Positions 31,741 through 42,778 of a DNA stretch of 64,000 nt are shown piece after piece. A program made the position numbers and the translations under genes. How positions within the stretch are numbered: position 1 is the first letter of the stretch; every line of letters starts with the position of its first letter. The notes under the pieces are model-generated. The model was not told the DNA's origin, did not search any database, and worked only from the letters and a program-made list of their open reading frames with translations. The stretch comes from Isoetes taiwanensis (Eukaryota; Streptophyta; Lycopodiopsida; Isoetales; Isoetaceae): assembly GCA_021234155.1 (NCBI GenBank), contig JAJEKV010000066.1, positions 7,255,618 through 7,319,617 on the forward strand. The letters run 5' to 3'.

Positions 31741-34700
31741 ATCGTAAAATCGGAGAAGAGACGGGGTATCAGAGAGGGTAGAAGAGGTCGATCGTCTCGA
31801 GGACCCGGACCAAAAATATGGTAACTACGAGGCTCCAGCAAGGAGGGAATGGGCTGCGCATGCAACGGCTGCTATCCGAGTCCCTTTTGGAAGAACTGAG
31901 TAGGTTACAGATGGAAATCCTTAAAAATTTCAAGAAAAGGCATAGCACCGAGTTCCAAGGCGGTGTCAGCCGACTAATAGAGGTAGGGGCTCATATATGA
32001 GGGGTAAAAAAGAACGAAGACACAATGGGGAAGCAAGAACAAGTAGATTACCTGCTATTGCTCAAAAAGGAAGTAATCAGGTGCAAGGCTCTGGAAATAA
32101 TGCTGAAGAAAGCGGAGCTATGGATAAGCAATGATCTTAGAGCCCATTTCGAGACAAACTATCACTTGTTCCAACAGAAAAGAGAGGCGCATGTGCTACT
32201 ATTGCTGGACAGGACGCAACACCTTGCAACTTGACAACCTTTTGGCGATCTTTGGCAACAAAATGGATTACACCATCACGCTGGAAGACATGATAAAAGA
32301 GAATGAAAGCAGAAGACTGGAGTGAAGGCCATCATAGAAGGATCATATCTTGGTATCCTGCCGTTTGAATGTAGATTTTCCTTCTATATCTTTGGTGTTT
32401 TAACATAAAAATCAGGGTATAGATAGGACCACCAGATCTCTTTCTGGACAAAAGCGATGTATGTTTTAACATAATGTATATGAATTTATTGTATTTCTCG
32501 TAAATTTGATATAACTTGCAACTGCGTGGAGCGAGCTGAATGAAAGAATTTCGGGTGAGGGTCTCTCAGGGCCAGATGTATAAAGGATGTGATGGAAACA
32601 CCCAAAATATAGAAAGAGTATCGACGAGGCAGTCAACTAATTCTAAGAATTCGAATTTTGAATATTAACTTTCCGGAATGTTAGGAATCTTAACTGGAGA
32701 GTAAAATGCAGACTAACCTAGAATATGGAGAGAGGCCAAAAATAGTGGGAACGGGGGGAACGGGGGAAGGGGAAGTACATGATCAGCAACGAACAAAGAA
32801 GGAGGGTATAGGAAGAAAACGAGCTGAGCATGGGAGCGCAGGAATAGTACCAGAATGCCTTTGATAGAAGCAAAGGTGCAAAAGTTTGAGCAATGCTAGA
32901 AGGAACAGCAGACCGATGAGGATTAACAATTCTTTGCAGGAACACGTGGAATATACACCACCAGGGTACAACCCCTGCGAGAGGACAGATAAGTAAAGAT
33001 AAAGGAATTTCCTGAGCGGCACAACTAATATAATAAATAAGGGTCTAGTACTGGAATAATAATAACGAGGGGAGTGTTACACGTACGAAAAGTAGCCGTT
33101 AATGATCATTCTAGAGATGTACGAAGGGACGTAGGATATATACTGACAACAGAGAGCGGCAACAACTACGATTCCACAAAGGAAAAAAGGTATTGGAAGC
33201 CCCGTGGAGCCAGAGACAACATCAAGAAAACGAGCACGTCCAGGGAATCCGGGAAATCTCACACTCCCGTGGAATCCGGAGCTGGAGGAGGAAGGACCTT
33301 GGTGCATGTGTGAGGATGATTGTCTATGCTTAGAGAAAGGGCTTACGTCTTGCTTGAATTGCGGCCGGGTACACTGTTTATTCTGTGATCGGATCCACCA
33401 TGCGCAGACGATGAAGGATACAGGATACAATCTGAAGCTGCTAGATGTAATGGGGGTTCTAGCTGGCAGAAATGACACAGTCAGAAGGCGGGACAAGGAG
33501 AGGGTAATGACGTGTTTCAATTGGTTGCAGCTGAATGCATCAATCCAAAAGTCTGCGAATTATTAGCATGACCTACTGATAGAGGACTTTGGTAAGATAT
33601 GTGTCATTTGTTGTGAGAAAAATACGACTGAGTATATTTAGCAAGAAATTCAGAGAAAAGCAAAACAAAAGGGGAGACCTCCACGAAAAAGGTGCGGGCA
33701 AGTAAATGAAATTGAGAAGCAGAACAATCCCGAGCAAGCAGAAGAGGGGAAGGAAGCGGGGGTGCCCCGAAATTCTAATTTTGATTTTGATTTTAGTTTT
33801 GATTTTGATTTGTTTTTATTACTATATTTTATTTCATTTCGGCTGGGAATCACTTTGTCTGTATTACTCTTGATCCCACTTTTATCTTCCCTCGGATTGT
33901 ATATAGGTAAGCTCTTAGTAATCAGAATGATAAGCTCTTCCAGGAACGTCTGTATAAATCCATCTCCTTGGAGACAAAGATCCGGGAATGGAATTGTACT
34001 TATATTTTATGTTTCCAAATATGAAATACTTCAACCATGCAATTACTTCAAAGATGGAAGTTTGGTATTGTATTAGTATTAAAATTGAATAGGAATTACT
34101 TAAAGTAAGCGAGTGATGCAAATCTGGGAGTCATAGAAGATGCTAGCAATGTAATCACGGGCAGAAAGATAGCAAGAATAGTTAAACAGATAAGAAATTA
34201 CAGTTAGCAAAAAGCAAAACTATGAGCTACAAAAACAGGGGCTTTCGCCATAGCAACGATCTACAAAGTCAAAAGTATCAGCTACGGACTAAAAACCATT
34301 AGACTAAAAGCCATTAGAACAAGCATGGGCAACATGGTGAGGCGTGACGCTAAGGAAGAAGGTGGCGATACAAGAGGAACGTAAGTCCATATAATGATGA
34401 AGGCAAAGATGGGACAGCTTAGAAAGTACACAGATGGGACAAAAAGGAAGGGATACAAAATCGACAAAATAGGGAATACAGTAGAGATTGAGACTGAAAA
34501 GGAAAAGCAAATTTATTTGAGTAAAAGGCAGACGGAATAAGTTACGGGACAGAGAGGCCCAGCCTCCGCCGTACACCAGGATAGCGAGGGCTAGACCCAC
34601 CAACTGGTAATCCAGACCACTATAAGCTCGAAATCATCACGAACATAACAAAACTTGAGCAGCATGGAATAACAGCCAGCATGAAAGGATATAATATAAA

Positions 34701-34957
34701 ATGTAAATGTAATATAGTCAAAAAGGAGACTGGGATACGCTATGGACTGATGGGTTTAACCCCCACCGTAGGCCAGTATAGCGAGGGCGCGACTCTCCAA
34801 CTGGTACGGGGATCACCAAAATGACGGAACGATGACATAAATAAATAAAATCCTGGTAGATAGCTACCGAATCTTGGATTGGCTCAGAGAGGGTCACCCC
34901 CGGCCAATCAACGGGAATAGCAAGACGACGATATCTAAATGGTGAATCAAATAATAC
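31741..34957 (+). other. Degenerate region upstream of LINE, possible LINE 5' part
   Basis: The plus strand is A-rich, like the LINE that follows. Broken frames at 31818-32325 include LSESLLEELSRLQMEILKNF and AHFETNYHLFQQKREA. A Cys-rich frame lies at 33204-33566. A segment of about 60 bp with CAG(G/T)ATAGCGAGGGC and CCAACTGGTA is present twice (34575-34610 and 34770-34805). There is a (GATTTT)n-like tract at 33776-33815. I cannot show that all this belongs to the LINE. Confidence 0.35.
33204..33566 (+). CDS. Cys-rich putative zinc-binding ORF, unknown
   Basis: This 120-residue frame contains a dense cysteine/histidine cluster at residues about 33-67: CMCEDDCLCLEKGLTSC, then CGRVHCLFCDRIHH. 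After the stop the same frame region continues with KICVICCEKNT and a basic KGRPPRKRCG stretch near 33670, so the gene may have been longer and is now broken. The cluster would fit one or two zinc-binding modules. I do not recognise the family. Its position before the LINE ORF1 might make it part of that element. Confidence 0.35.
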   Translation: MEPETTSRKRARPGNPGNLTLPWNPELEEEGPWCMCEDDCLCLEKGLTSCLNCGRVHCLFCDRIHHAQTMKDTGYNLKLLDVMGVLAGRNDTVRRRDKERVMTCFNWLQLNASIQKSANY

Positions 34958-36000
34958 GTGGCGGTGGGCAGAATAATTAATAAGTATGGCTATTTCAAAT
35001 TCAAATTCAAGATTAACGGTGTTTCGAATAAGAGACCGTTTAGAGATAGGATATATACATTATACAGAAGAGATACATCTATTCCAACAGAAGAAGTCCA
35101 TTGCAGTGACCCAGACGAGAATCGCCGCTGCACACTATACCCAGGAACGATGGCGGAAAGCACCAGCCTCAGCCAACAAAGGAAAGCAGATATGGCAAGA
35201 GCACTAGTAAGCCAGCAGGATCTCAAAGATTTCCTGGCTCAAATGAACAAGCAGCTAGAATCTAGAATTCCGAGCATGGATGCACTCCAACACACTGGCA
35301 GAGACGGCCAACCACAACAAAATAGCCATCTCCAGGATGGATATAAGGATAGGAGGGGTCGAGGGGATGAGCGAGGAGATGCAGCGAAGGATAAACGAGA
35401 TTGAAGAAGAAAAAGCTAAGATCATGCAGAGGTTGGTTGAGTTAGAAAAAGCAAATATTGAGTTAGATGCATGAGTTGATAGAATAAAGCCGCACATCAT
35501 GGAATTTGAGGAGTAGAATAGAATTAAGCATGACGTTAGGCTGATAGGGTAGCAGAGAAACCTAACGAAGACACATATCGAGTTACTGCAGAAATAATAG
35601 AGACAGTTTTCAAAGAACACCAGAGCATCATCGTCAATGCAGTGAGGTCAGGTCAATGGAGAGGTCGGTCGAGGCACATAGACCTGACACTCAGAGACAT
35701 GACAGCCAAGGATAGGATACTGTGCATGGGATCCAGACTAAGGAATGGGATCAAAGTACAGGAATCACTAACGGTCATGCAACGTCAGGGGCTACACAGA
35801 GAACTGGCCAGGGCCAGGGAATTGAATCAGGCGGGGATACATGCGGGAGTCAGGAACGGCAAGGTGTTCCTGCACAAGAGGATCAGAGAGCAGACACTCC
35901 TGGAACAGGAACAGAATATGGAGAAAGCGGATGCCATAAAGTCAATAGGGCCGGAGAAGGAGAATATCAACCCCTTGGCGGTTATGGCATAAGGGTAGGA
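34958..36000 (+). pseudogene. LINE ORF1-like region
   Basis: Pieces in different frames include MAESTSLSQQRKADMARALV with QDLKDFLAQMNKQLESR (35149-35280). A coiled-coil stretch MSEEMQRRINEIEEEKAKIM follows (about 35366-35470). Next comes a frame at 35642-35992 with DLTLRDMTAKDRILCMGSRL, VQESLTVMQRQGLHRELARA and VRNGKVFLHKR. Coiled coil plus a C-terminal RNA-binding-like segment is the layout of LINE ORF1 proteins, which coat the element RNA. Frameshifts and several stops make it non-functional. The endonuclease/RT frame follows after about 230 bases. Confidence 0.55.
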
Positions 36001-36224
36001 AAGGAGAGCATTGGGGAGAACACCGACGGAAATGGCCCTAGAAGCGATACAACCCGGAGTAGCAGAAAGAAGCGGAAGCGGGGCCGGCGAAGACCGAATG
36101 ACTCAAGTCGGAATCATGGGCCCAACCTCGATAACAAAAACCAAGGGACGGTCGAGAAGAGTTGACAATGGGGCAGAACACACAGAAACCCCGAAGGAGC
36201 AGCCTCGAGGGAAGAGACGCTGAC

Positions 36225-38750
36225 AATATGGTACTGGAATTGCACATACCCTTGGGATGATGGAGAGAGGCTTGAAGGAGCCCACAGCTGTGATATAATA
36301 TGTCTAGTAGAGACGTGGGAACACAATATCAAGCGGCTGCCATAGGAAGAGGGTTATCAGCTATTCACATGCTGGAAAGATAAGGATTTTAAAATAGGAA
36401 GAGAAAGCGCAGGTCTAGCCTGGTATGTGAAAGAAAGCGTAGCAAAAAGTGCATGCATTTTACATTCGGATATCCATAAAAGATACATGATATTGAGTAT
36501 TCAATTGCAAAACAAAAAAGATTTAATTTTGATCATAGCATATTACCCGCCAAACAACGACAAACTAGAATTGCTAGACTTGGGGGAGAGTGTGATGAAC
36601 TGGAAAGAACAGGGACCAATGATTCTAACAGGGGATCTAAACGCCAGAACAGGTCAGGAACAAGCACAAATCATGAGTATAGACAAAGTGAATGGACAAT
36701 GGACACATACTGCAAGATCACAGGATTGGAGAAGAAGCACAGAAGACAAGATAGAGACCAATGCCAAAGGTGAATTACTGCTTGAAGTATGCACGGCGAC
36801 ATGGTTCATTATAGCTAATGGGATACAAAAATGGGAGAGATCCGGGAATTTCACGAGCCAGAATGTACATGGAAGAAGCATAGTAGATTATGTGATAATG
36901 AATGACCAAGAGGTGGAAAGCGTCTCAAGCTTCGTGCTACTAGAATGGCCGACTGGGAAGAGGGAGAGTCACAGTCCCATCCAGTTAACATTCAAAGGGG
37001 GTGAGCAGACACAGGTTGATAACACACAGACAGAATGTAACGCGAAAATGAAAATACAATTCCAGGATAGGTATGCAGACACATTCACAGAACTATCAGG
37101 GGCGGAGATAGGAAAATGGGAATGGGGAGAGCATAAGGCAGACGAGAATGGGAACGTGCTTAATGACATAATGGTGAAGGTGGCAACAGAGGTCTTCGGA
37201 AAATGAAAGAGGCCCAGGAGGACCAATGCTTTCAAGGCTTCTGTATGGTATGACGAGGAATGAAGGGAACAAAACAGAAGAGTCAGAGTGCATATAGGCA
37301 GATAGACATATCAAACAGAAAGAGCGGCATACCTGAAAATGCTAAAGTCAAAGCGCAACAAAAGTTTGGTACAGCATCAATGGGGTTTGGTTAAAATGCT
37401 GAAAAAACAACCTCGGAAATTCTGGAAGGGATTTAAAGAAAAGGGAGAGGGGAATAGGAAAACTGAGAATACACAGAATAGTATCGGAGCAGCAGGATGG
37501 GAGAAATACCTTGAGAAACTATATAAGACGGGGGCGTCTCCAATGCCAATACCCCCACTGCAAGAGATGGGTAAACCCTGCTTCAGCATGCAGGAGGTAA
37601 TGATAGCACTAAATAGGATGGCAAATAACAAAGCCCCAAACCTCTACGGACTGACTGTGGAGTTACTAAAATGCGCAGATACAGTAATTTGGAGACAGGT
37701 TACCAACATTTTCAATGGCATAATCCACACAGGGCTCCCAGATAGATGGGCATACAACAGGGCAATACCTCTACACAAAGGGGGGAGCAGGGAAGAACTG
37801 GGGAACTATAGGACGATAATGGTGAGCTCTATATTTGCACAAGGAACAGAAAAATTGAGGGCACAAGGACAGGCAGGCTTCAGGCCGAAACACTCAACTA
37901 CAGATCACCTAGTAACCCTCCGAATACTAATAGAACATAACAGATCACAGGGAAAGAAGATAGTATGCTGCCAGGTTTCAATCAGCCATTGGGAGCTACT
38001 TCAGTATGAAAAAATTCTGTAATAAAAGCAGAATAATCGATTGGGAGATCAAGTGCTACTTATTCAGTGCAGTAATCGTGTCGATGCAGCTATATGGGGC
38101 TGAGGCATGGGGACCGGGCCTAACAGATAAGAAATGGGACAAACAGGAAGGGATCCTCAGACAGTGGCATAAACAGGAATTTAGGTTGCGGGCAAACACG
38201 CCCTTGACAGTTATGATATATGTGACAGGCCAGAAACCAATGGAAGTGAGAGCATGGAAAAGGACTATCAGATACCTAATAAAAGACAACGCAGAGGGTC
38301 ATCCAGGGAAGTTGTCAAGCATTGCAATCAATGAGTCAGCAAAATCACATATCATCATAAGCAGTGGATGGTTCAAGAATGTAGCGTTATGGACTAGAGA
38401 GATGGGGATGAACCTGAGTGACCTAGTAAACGAGGGGAAATGGAATGAAGACTGGGCCGACAAGGCTACAAGAGCATGGCTACAAAAACACACCGGACCC
38501 AAGACACTTTGGCTCACGACAGTTTTCAATCCAGAACAGCAGATAGGGCAACAGATGTACCGAGACTCTCTGCTAGAAAAGGCTAGGAGAGAAGTCCTGG
38601 CGAGATTCAGGATGGGAAACCACGATCTAAGAATTGAAAAAGACAGATGGAGGAAAATAGAAAGGGAGAACCGGATGCAGAATCTGTGACACGAGAAAAG
38701 TAGAGGATGAGAACCATCATTCAATTAAATTGGGATTATGTCTATTCCAA
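36225..38750 (+). pseudogene. LINE ORF2: endonuclease and reverse transcriptase with internal deletion
   Basis: An apurinic-type endonuclease runs from about 36230 (CDIICLVETWE) through IIAYYPPNND, GDLNARTG and SIVDYVIMN to ESHSPIQL, with a stop at 36343 and the end of the frame at 37206. The RT start is at 37339-37980: NKAPNLYGLTVELLK, YNRAIPLHKGG, NYRTIMVSSIF, AQAGFRPKHSTTDHL. The frame then breaks at KKIVCC, where the FVD-type motif should begin. The next recognisable part, from 38006, is the post-RT region with MQLYGAEAWGPGL. The RT palm with its catalytic aspartates is therefore deleted. A C-terminal R-x-R/Cys region ends at about 38750. Confidence 0.75.
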
Positions 38751-39044
38751 AATCGCGCCTTATAAGTCTTTTATTGACCATTATATTGAATTAACCACAC
38801 TTTTGCACTGAGTTTATTTTCGGGTTAGGAAGATGCATTTTGTGTTGAAATGGAAAGGCATTCAAATATTCAATGCAAATCACCCATATTATGACAGAAT
38901 GTTGGCAATATAAAAAGTAGGAAATTGCTTATTATTTCGTACCATCACAGACGACAACGAAATCTATAGATTGAAATTTTAGTGCTTTATGAATAAATAA
39001 CGGCAAGCAAGTTGCTACAAAACATAGATTTTCGTGGTTCAAAT
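38751..39044. other. LINE 3' end and AT-rich flank
   Basis: No coding sequence is seen. The 3' end of the LINE should be in this stretch, but I see no clear tail or target duplication. Confidence 0.4.
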
Positions 39045-39057
39045 CGCGCGTGGCGCG
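39045..39057. repeat. Palindromic motif, right element, downstream of small gene
   Basis: CGCGCGTGGCGCG, flanked by AAAT and ATTT, lies about 60 bases beyond the stop of the small minus-strand gene at 39114-39335. Confidence 0.7.
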
Positions 39058-39113
39058 ATTTCATTGGCATAAATATAGCATTATAGCATTATAATAGAAT
39101 ATAAACTAAAAAA

Positions 39114-39335
39114 CTAATCCGATTCATCGTCGACAGGCGCTCCTGAGATCCTCTCCATCATGAACAAAGCATGCTCTAGATTCCATTGAAGATGGATTAC
39201 AACATCAAAGGGATCAGGATAGAAGCGGACGGGATTCATAGCAACGACAGTCAACCAGTCCTCAAGTTCTATTTCTAGCTGGCGGCACCTGCAGAGGTCC
39301 TCATGGGTCATCTTGCAGGTAATAGAATGTGCCAT
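39114..39335 (-). CDS. Small element gene of unknown function, with TATA box
   Basis: The ATG-started frame encodes 73 residues with no stop or frameshift. It contains LCRCRQLEIELEDWLTVVAM, then YPDPFDVVIHLQWNLEHALF, and ends in an acidic APVDDESD. It looks helical and Trp-containing; I do not recognise it. On the minus strand a TATAAATAG box lies about 60 bases upstream of the ATG (39392-39400), so it may have its own core promoter. It lies just after the HAD end of the right ParB-like gene, in the same orientation, and is followed by a palindromic motif. It is therefore probably part of the same element. Confidence 0.5.
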   Translation of the reverse strand: MAHSITCKMTHEDLCRCRQLEIELEDWLTVVAMNPVRFYPDPFDVVIHLQWNLEHALFMMERISGAPVDDESD

Positions 39336-39526
39336 AATAACAAGAAGCAGGCGGAGGCCGAAGCCGATGGTTCGGCAATTTCATGCATATCTATTTATAC
39401 ACACCTGAATTATTGACGGTATATACATACAAATTATTGCAAGTAATATAATAATACAATACGTACACAGTACCAATATCATATTCAAAACTTTTATGGA
39501 AAGTGTATTTCCGGTATACATATATA
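39336..39526 (-). promoter_or_regulatory. Spacer with TATA box between ParB-like gene and small gene
   Basis: The minus strand reads GTGTGTATAAATAGATATGC at about 39388-39407. The rest is AT-rich and may hold the 3' UTR of the upstream gene. Confidence 0.5.
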
Positions 39527-40190
39527 TCAAAAGAGTTCCCTTTCTAGAACGATTTTCTCAAGGTCCCTGTCAATTTCCCCTGTCCGATCAAGTTGCGGGT
39601 ATAGTGTTTGTATCTCTTCTACCGTTTTCCCTGAAGCTATTTCTTGCATGACACCAATAAAGCTTAGCAGAAAATCATCTGTGGTAACCATATCAGGATG
39701 ATAGGATGGTGGATTTAGTGACTGTGACTGATTGAAGCAACACTTCAAGGCGTCATCATCAACTATAATGATGCCTTCCTTCTCCTGAACGCCCAAGTCA
39801 TCCATCATGTCGCTCAAGCATTTCACAAATATTTTTTTACCTGTCGGATTACATTTGCTCTGATCCCAAACAGATGCCCAATCTCTATGTAATTCAGGAA
39901 CTACTCTCAAAACTTCCTGTATATTTCTATTCTCCATCGACGACCAAATTGCACAACGAAATAAAGTGAAAGCTTGGTCTAACATCTCCTTCAGATACGG
40001 CCGCGGATACACCCATTTCGTACGTGTCTCAAATGGTTTCTGTGCATACCATGATAGGTCGAATGTTGCTTTAGGTAACGTTTTGCAGAGCACTCCATTC
40101 AAATCGAACACCAGAATTTTGGAGGAAACCGGTTTAGGTCTGTAATAAGAAAGCACACAATTGTGAGACAAGGAAAAAGAAAATTGAAAT

Positions 40191-40203
40191 CGCGCCTGAC
40201 GCG
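40191..40203. repeat. Palindromic motif in intron 3 of right copy
   Basis: CGCGCCTGACGCG with GAAAT and ATTTTC flanks, in the 92-base intron at the same position as the four motifs in left intron 3. Confidence 0.75.
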
Positions 40204-40652
40204 ATTTTCATTTTTGTTTGAAGAACATACCTTTCTGGTTCCTGTTCAACTTCCGCAATGATGAGCTTACTCTCGGTTGTCTTCGGTCTGCCAGAAGTGT
40301 CAACCACATCACTTAGTGTTTGAACTATGGTTGATACTTCATTACTCTTTATGCTAACCTGACTAGAGCTTTCCGAATCCACTGTATCATCTTGGATTTT
40401 GTCTTCTTGGTTTGCGTTCTCTACATCCCCTTTCGTCGGATTTTCAAATGTGATTGGAAGTATAGGCACGATCTCGGCCGCATAGTTAACCGGCTGGTTG
40501 TCGAAATTCATCTTTATGTGCTCCATCTGCTTTCTCATTTCCTCCCGCTCTGCAGCCAGATCTGGAGGTAATTCGGACTTAGAGGTGGAAGCTTTGTTTC
40601 TTGCACTACCTATCGGACCCCTAGGTGCCACCTCTAGCACTTTCTCGAAAAA

Positions 40653-40657
40653 AATAT
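40653..40657. repeat. Target-site duplication of LTR element, left
   Basis: AATAT lies directly before the LTR terminus TGTGACG and is repeated at 52550-52554. Confidence 0.9.
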
Positions 40658-42278
40658 TGTGACGTTCCCTGAACATATACGACACTCGGACGTATACATA
40701 CGGGGACTTTCCCCTCCCATGGCAACCAACTCACCATGAGCAGGGCCCTCCGTCTAACTCGGGCCATCTATACGAAGATGCTCAAGTGAAGGACACAGAG
40801 GGGTCATTCGGCCCACGCCTTCAATGGGGCTCCTACGTCGCGGAAGCGTGAATACAAGGTTAGCACACAGCATAATCATATCATAATTTACCACCACGAA
40901 GGGTGGCACATCCATCCAAGTGACAACAACAAAGAATATGCATTTAATACTAAGGAAAACACCCCAACCCATGGTTCTACCCCCGCTCAGACTCCAGTGA
41001 GGATCGACTGACGGCTAGGTCTCAAGAGATCAGCAGACCGAATCTTGACATGGCGTTGGCTGGCATAGAACATCGGCTAGGGTTGTCCACTCCATCCGCC
41101 CCTCCTGTGCACACTTTGCAGATGAGTCCAATCATGCTATGACGTCACTATAGCCTTCCAAACACGCAAACTCAAGGTATCACCCTTCGAATCTACTACA
41201 GGGTTCATGAAGCCCCGTCCGATGAGGCAGGTCGGGGAAGCGTCCCCTTCTAGGATCACAGTGGTTCCATGGGTGAGCTAGAGAATACGTGCCGCATCAG
41301 CGACCCCCGCATCCGTACCCGACTTACTCACCCTAAATCTACTCAAAGTGCAAGATGCTCCATACGGATCACACCTCTACACCCAGGGAGTGTCAGACCC
41401 ATACCCGGCCCTCTGTGACCGGCTGCTCGGGCCTAGCCCATGTAGGAGTCTCGGGGAGCCTTTTATGTTCATGCAAGACCCCACCCCCACTTCACCACTG
41501 CGTCCCTTATTTGGTGCTAAGCAATTCCATAGCATCCACGACTCGGTGGTCTCTTGTGCACAGGCCGCAATAATGGGAATTACAGGAATCAACCTAGGAA
41601 TATACTACTAACATGGCTCAGAGGTCTCTACCCCCCTTATTTCCCCCATTTCCAGAGTAATACTATGCAAAGAACTATCAATCCATCCCTTAAGAGCAAA
41701 ACCAGAATCAGAATATAAAGAGAACTTACCTTGACAATCAAGGGTTAGTTCCTACAAGTAAAGCACAGAGAGAACAGACGGAACAACACAACAAGTGCCC
41801 AACAGGGGCGCTACCCTAGAATTCTCAAGCTATACTAACCACCCACCTGAGTTCCTGCTGGATCCGTTATCATTTGGTGCTTCCATCTTCCTGGGACTTG
41901 GTGCTAAGCTCTGGTTACATAGGTATAAGTGCTTGGCAAAGGTGGCGCTCAGCTTGGCAAAGGTAGGCGCTCAGCTCCTCTTGGTCGATTATGGTTGATA
42001 TGGGGGTGGTGATCCACCTTGATGGTTCCAATTAGTATTTACCATGCTGGCCAATCGAGTTTGGCCAAGTGGCGCCTTCCCAAACCATAATTAGCTTAAT
42101 TATCCTTCTTAAATATTAATTCCTTAATTATAGGTTATTATCCTTAATAATTAAATTAGCATAGCTAATTTAATCCCTTTTAGGTCAATGTCAAAATACC
42201 CCATGGTGGCGTACCTTTACGGGTGATGTGTCAGTATATTATTTACACGTGTCCCGTATAAATACATGGAACGTCACA
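40658..42278 (-). repeat. 3' LTR
   Basis: 1,621 bp, TGTGACGTTCC to GGAACGTCACA. It is nearly identical to the other LTR, but has about 50 extra bases near 40765-40820 and small indels near 41200-41260. Confidence 0.92.
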
Positions 42279-42778
42279 TTCTCCCCCCCTTAAAAATAAT
42301 GTTGTCCAGAGAGAGTCAATGAAAGAACTGAAATAGGAGAAAATGTACTTAAGAAAGGAAGATAATTCGTTACGTCGGACAGTAATACACTGAAGTTCAA
42401 ATTATAACAGAGTGCAGGCACCAAGGTGCATTTTACAAACTTATCATCACAAAAAAGAAAGTTTAAGGACCAAGGTCCCATTTCAGAACATGATGGACAA
42501 CGAAAATTAACACATGTAGACAAAACGGATCTGAAAAAGGCGGGCCATCAGCAACCCTCTATACATGGGCAGGTCACGTACTGCTCACTGGCCTGCACAT
42601 GTCAACACATCAGTTTATATAGATAAATAATTAGGTTGTGGTTGAAGGGACCACCCCCTATAAGAAATGAAAGAAAATCTATCTACTAGGGAACCTATCA
42701 TGCCGATGGTTCGCAATTCATTGCGGCGTAAGGAATGGTCAAGTTCCTATTGTAGCCGAGATGAATGCGGCTTAGCAG
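42279..42778 (-). promoter_or_regulatory. Polypurine tract (42279-42291) and 3' untranslated region
   Basis: On the minus strand AAGGGGGGGAGAA directly precedes the 3' LTR and would prime plus-strand synthesis. The remaining 490 bases up to the pol stop are noncoding. Confidence 0.75.

Larger units (their letters stand above)
39527..40657 (-). pseudogene. ParB/MTase/HAD gene, right copy: linker and FCP1-like HAD domain
   Basis: Exon 3 end (40657-40231) is joined through a 92-base intron (donor GTATGT, acceptor TTACAG) to exon 4 (40138-39527). The linker is acidic and Ser-rich with LAAEREEMRKQMEHIKMNF. Exon 4 encodes an FCP1/SCP-like HAD fold: ILVFDLNGVLCKTLPK (second catalytic Asp replaced by Asn), KWVYPRPYLKEML, CAIWSSMENRN, and IIIVDDDALKC near the end. 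FCP1-like enzymes dephosphorylate proteins, usually the RNA polymerase II tail; here activity is doubtful. This part of the gene has no stops. It is cut from the rest by the LTR element, and removing one AATAT copy restores a DFLDIFFEKVLE frame. Confidence 0.72.
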
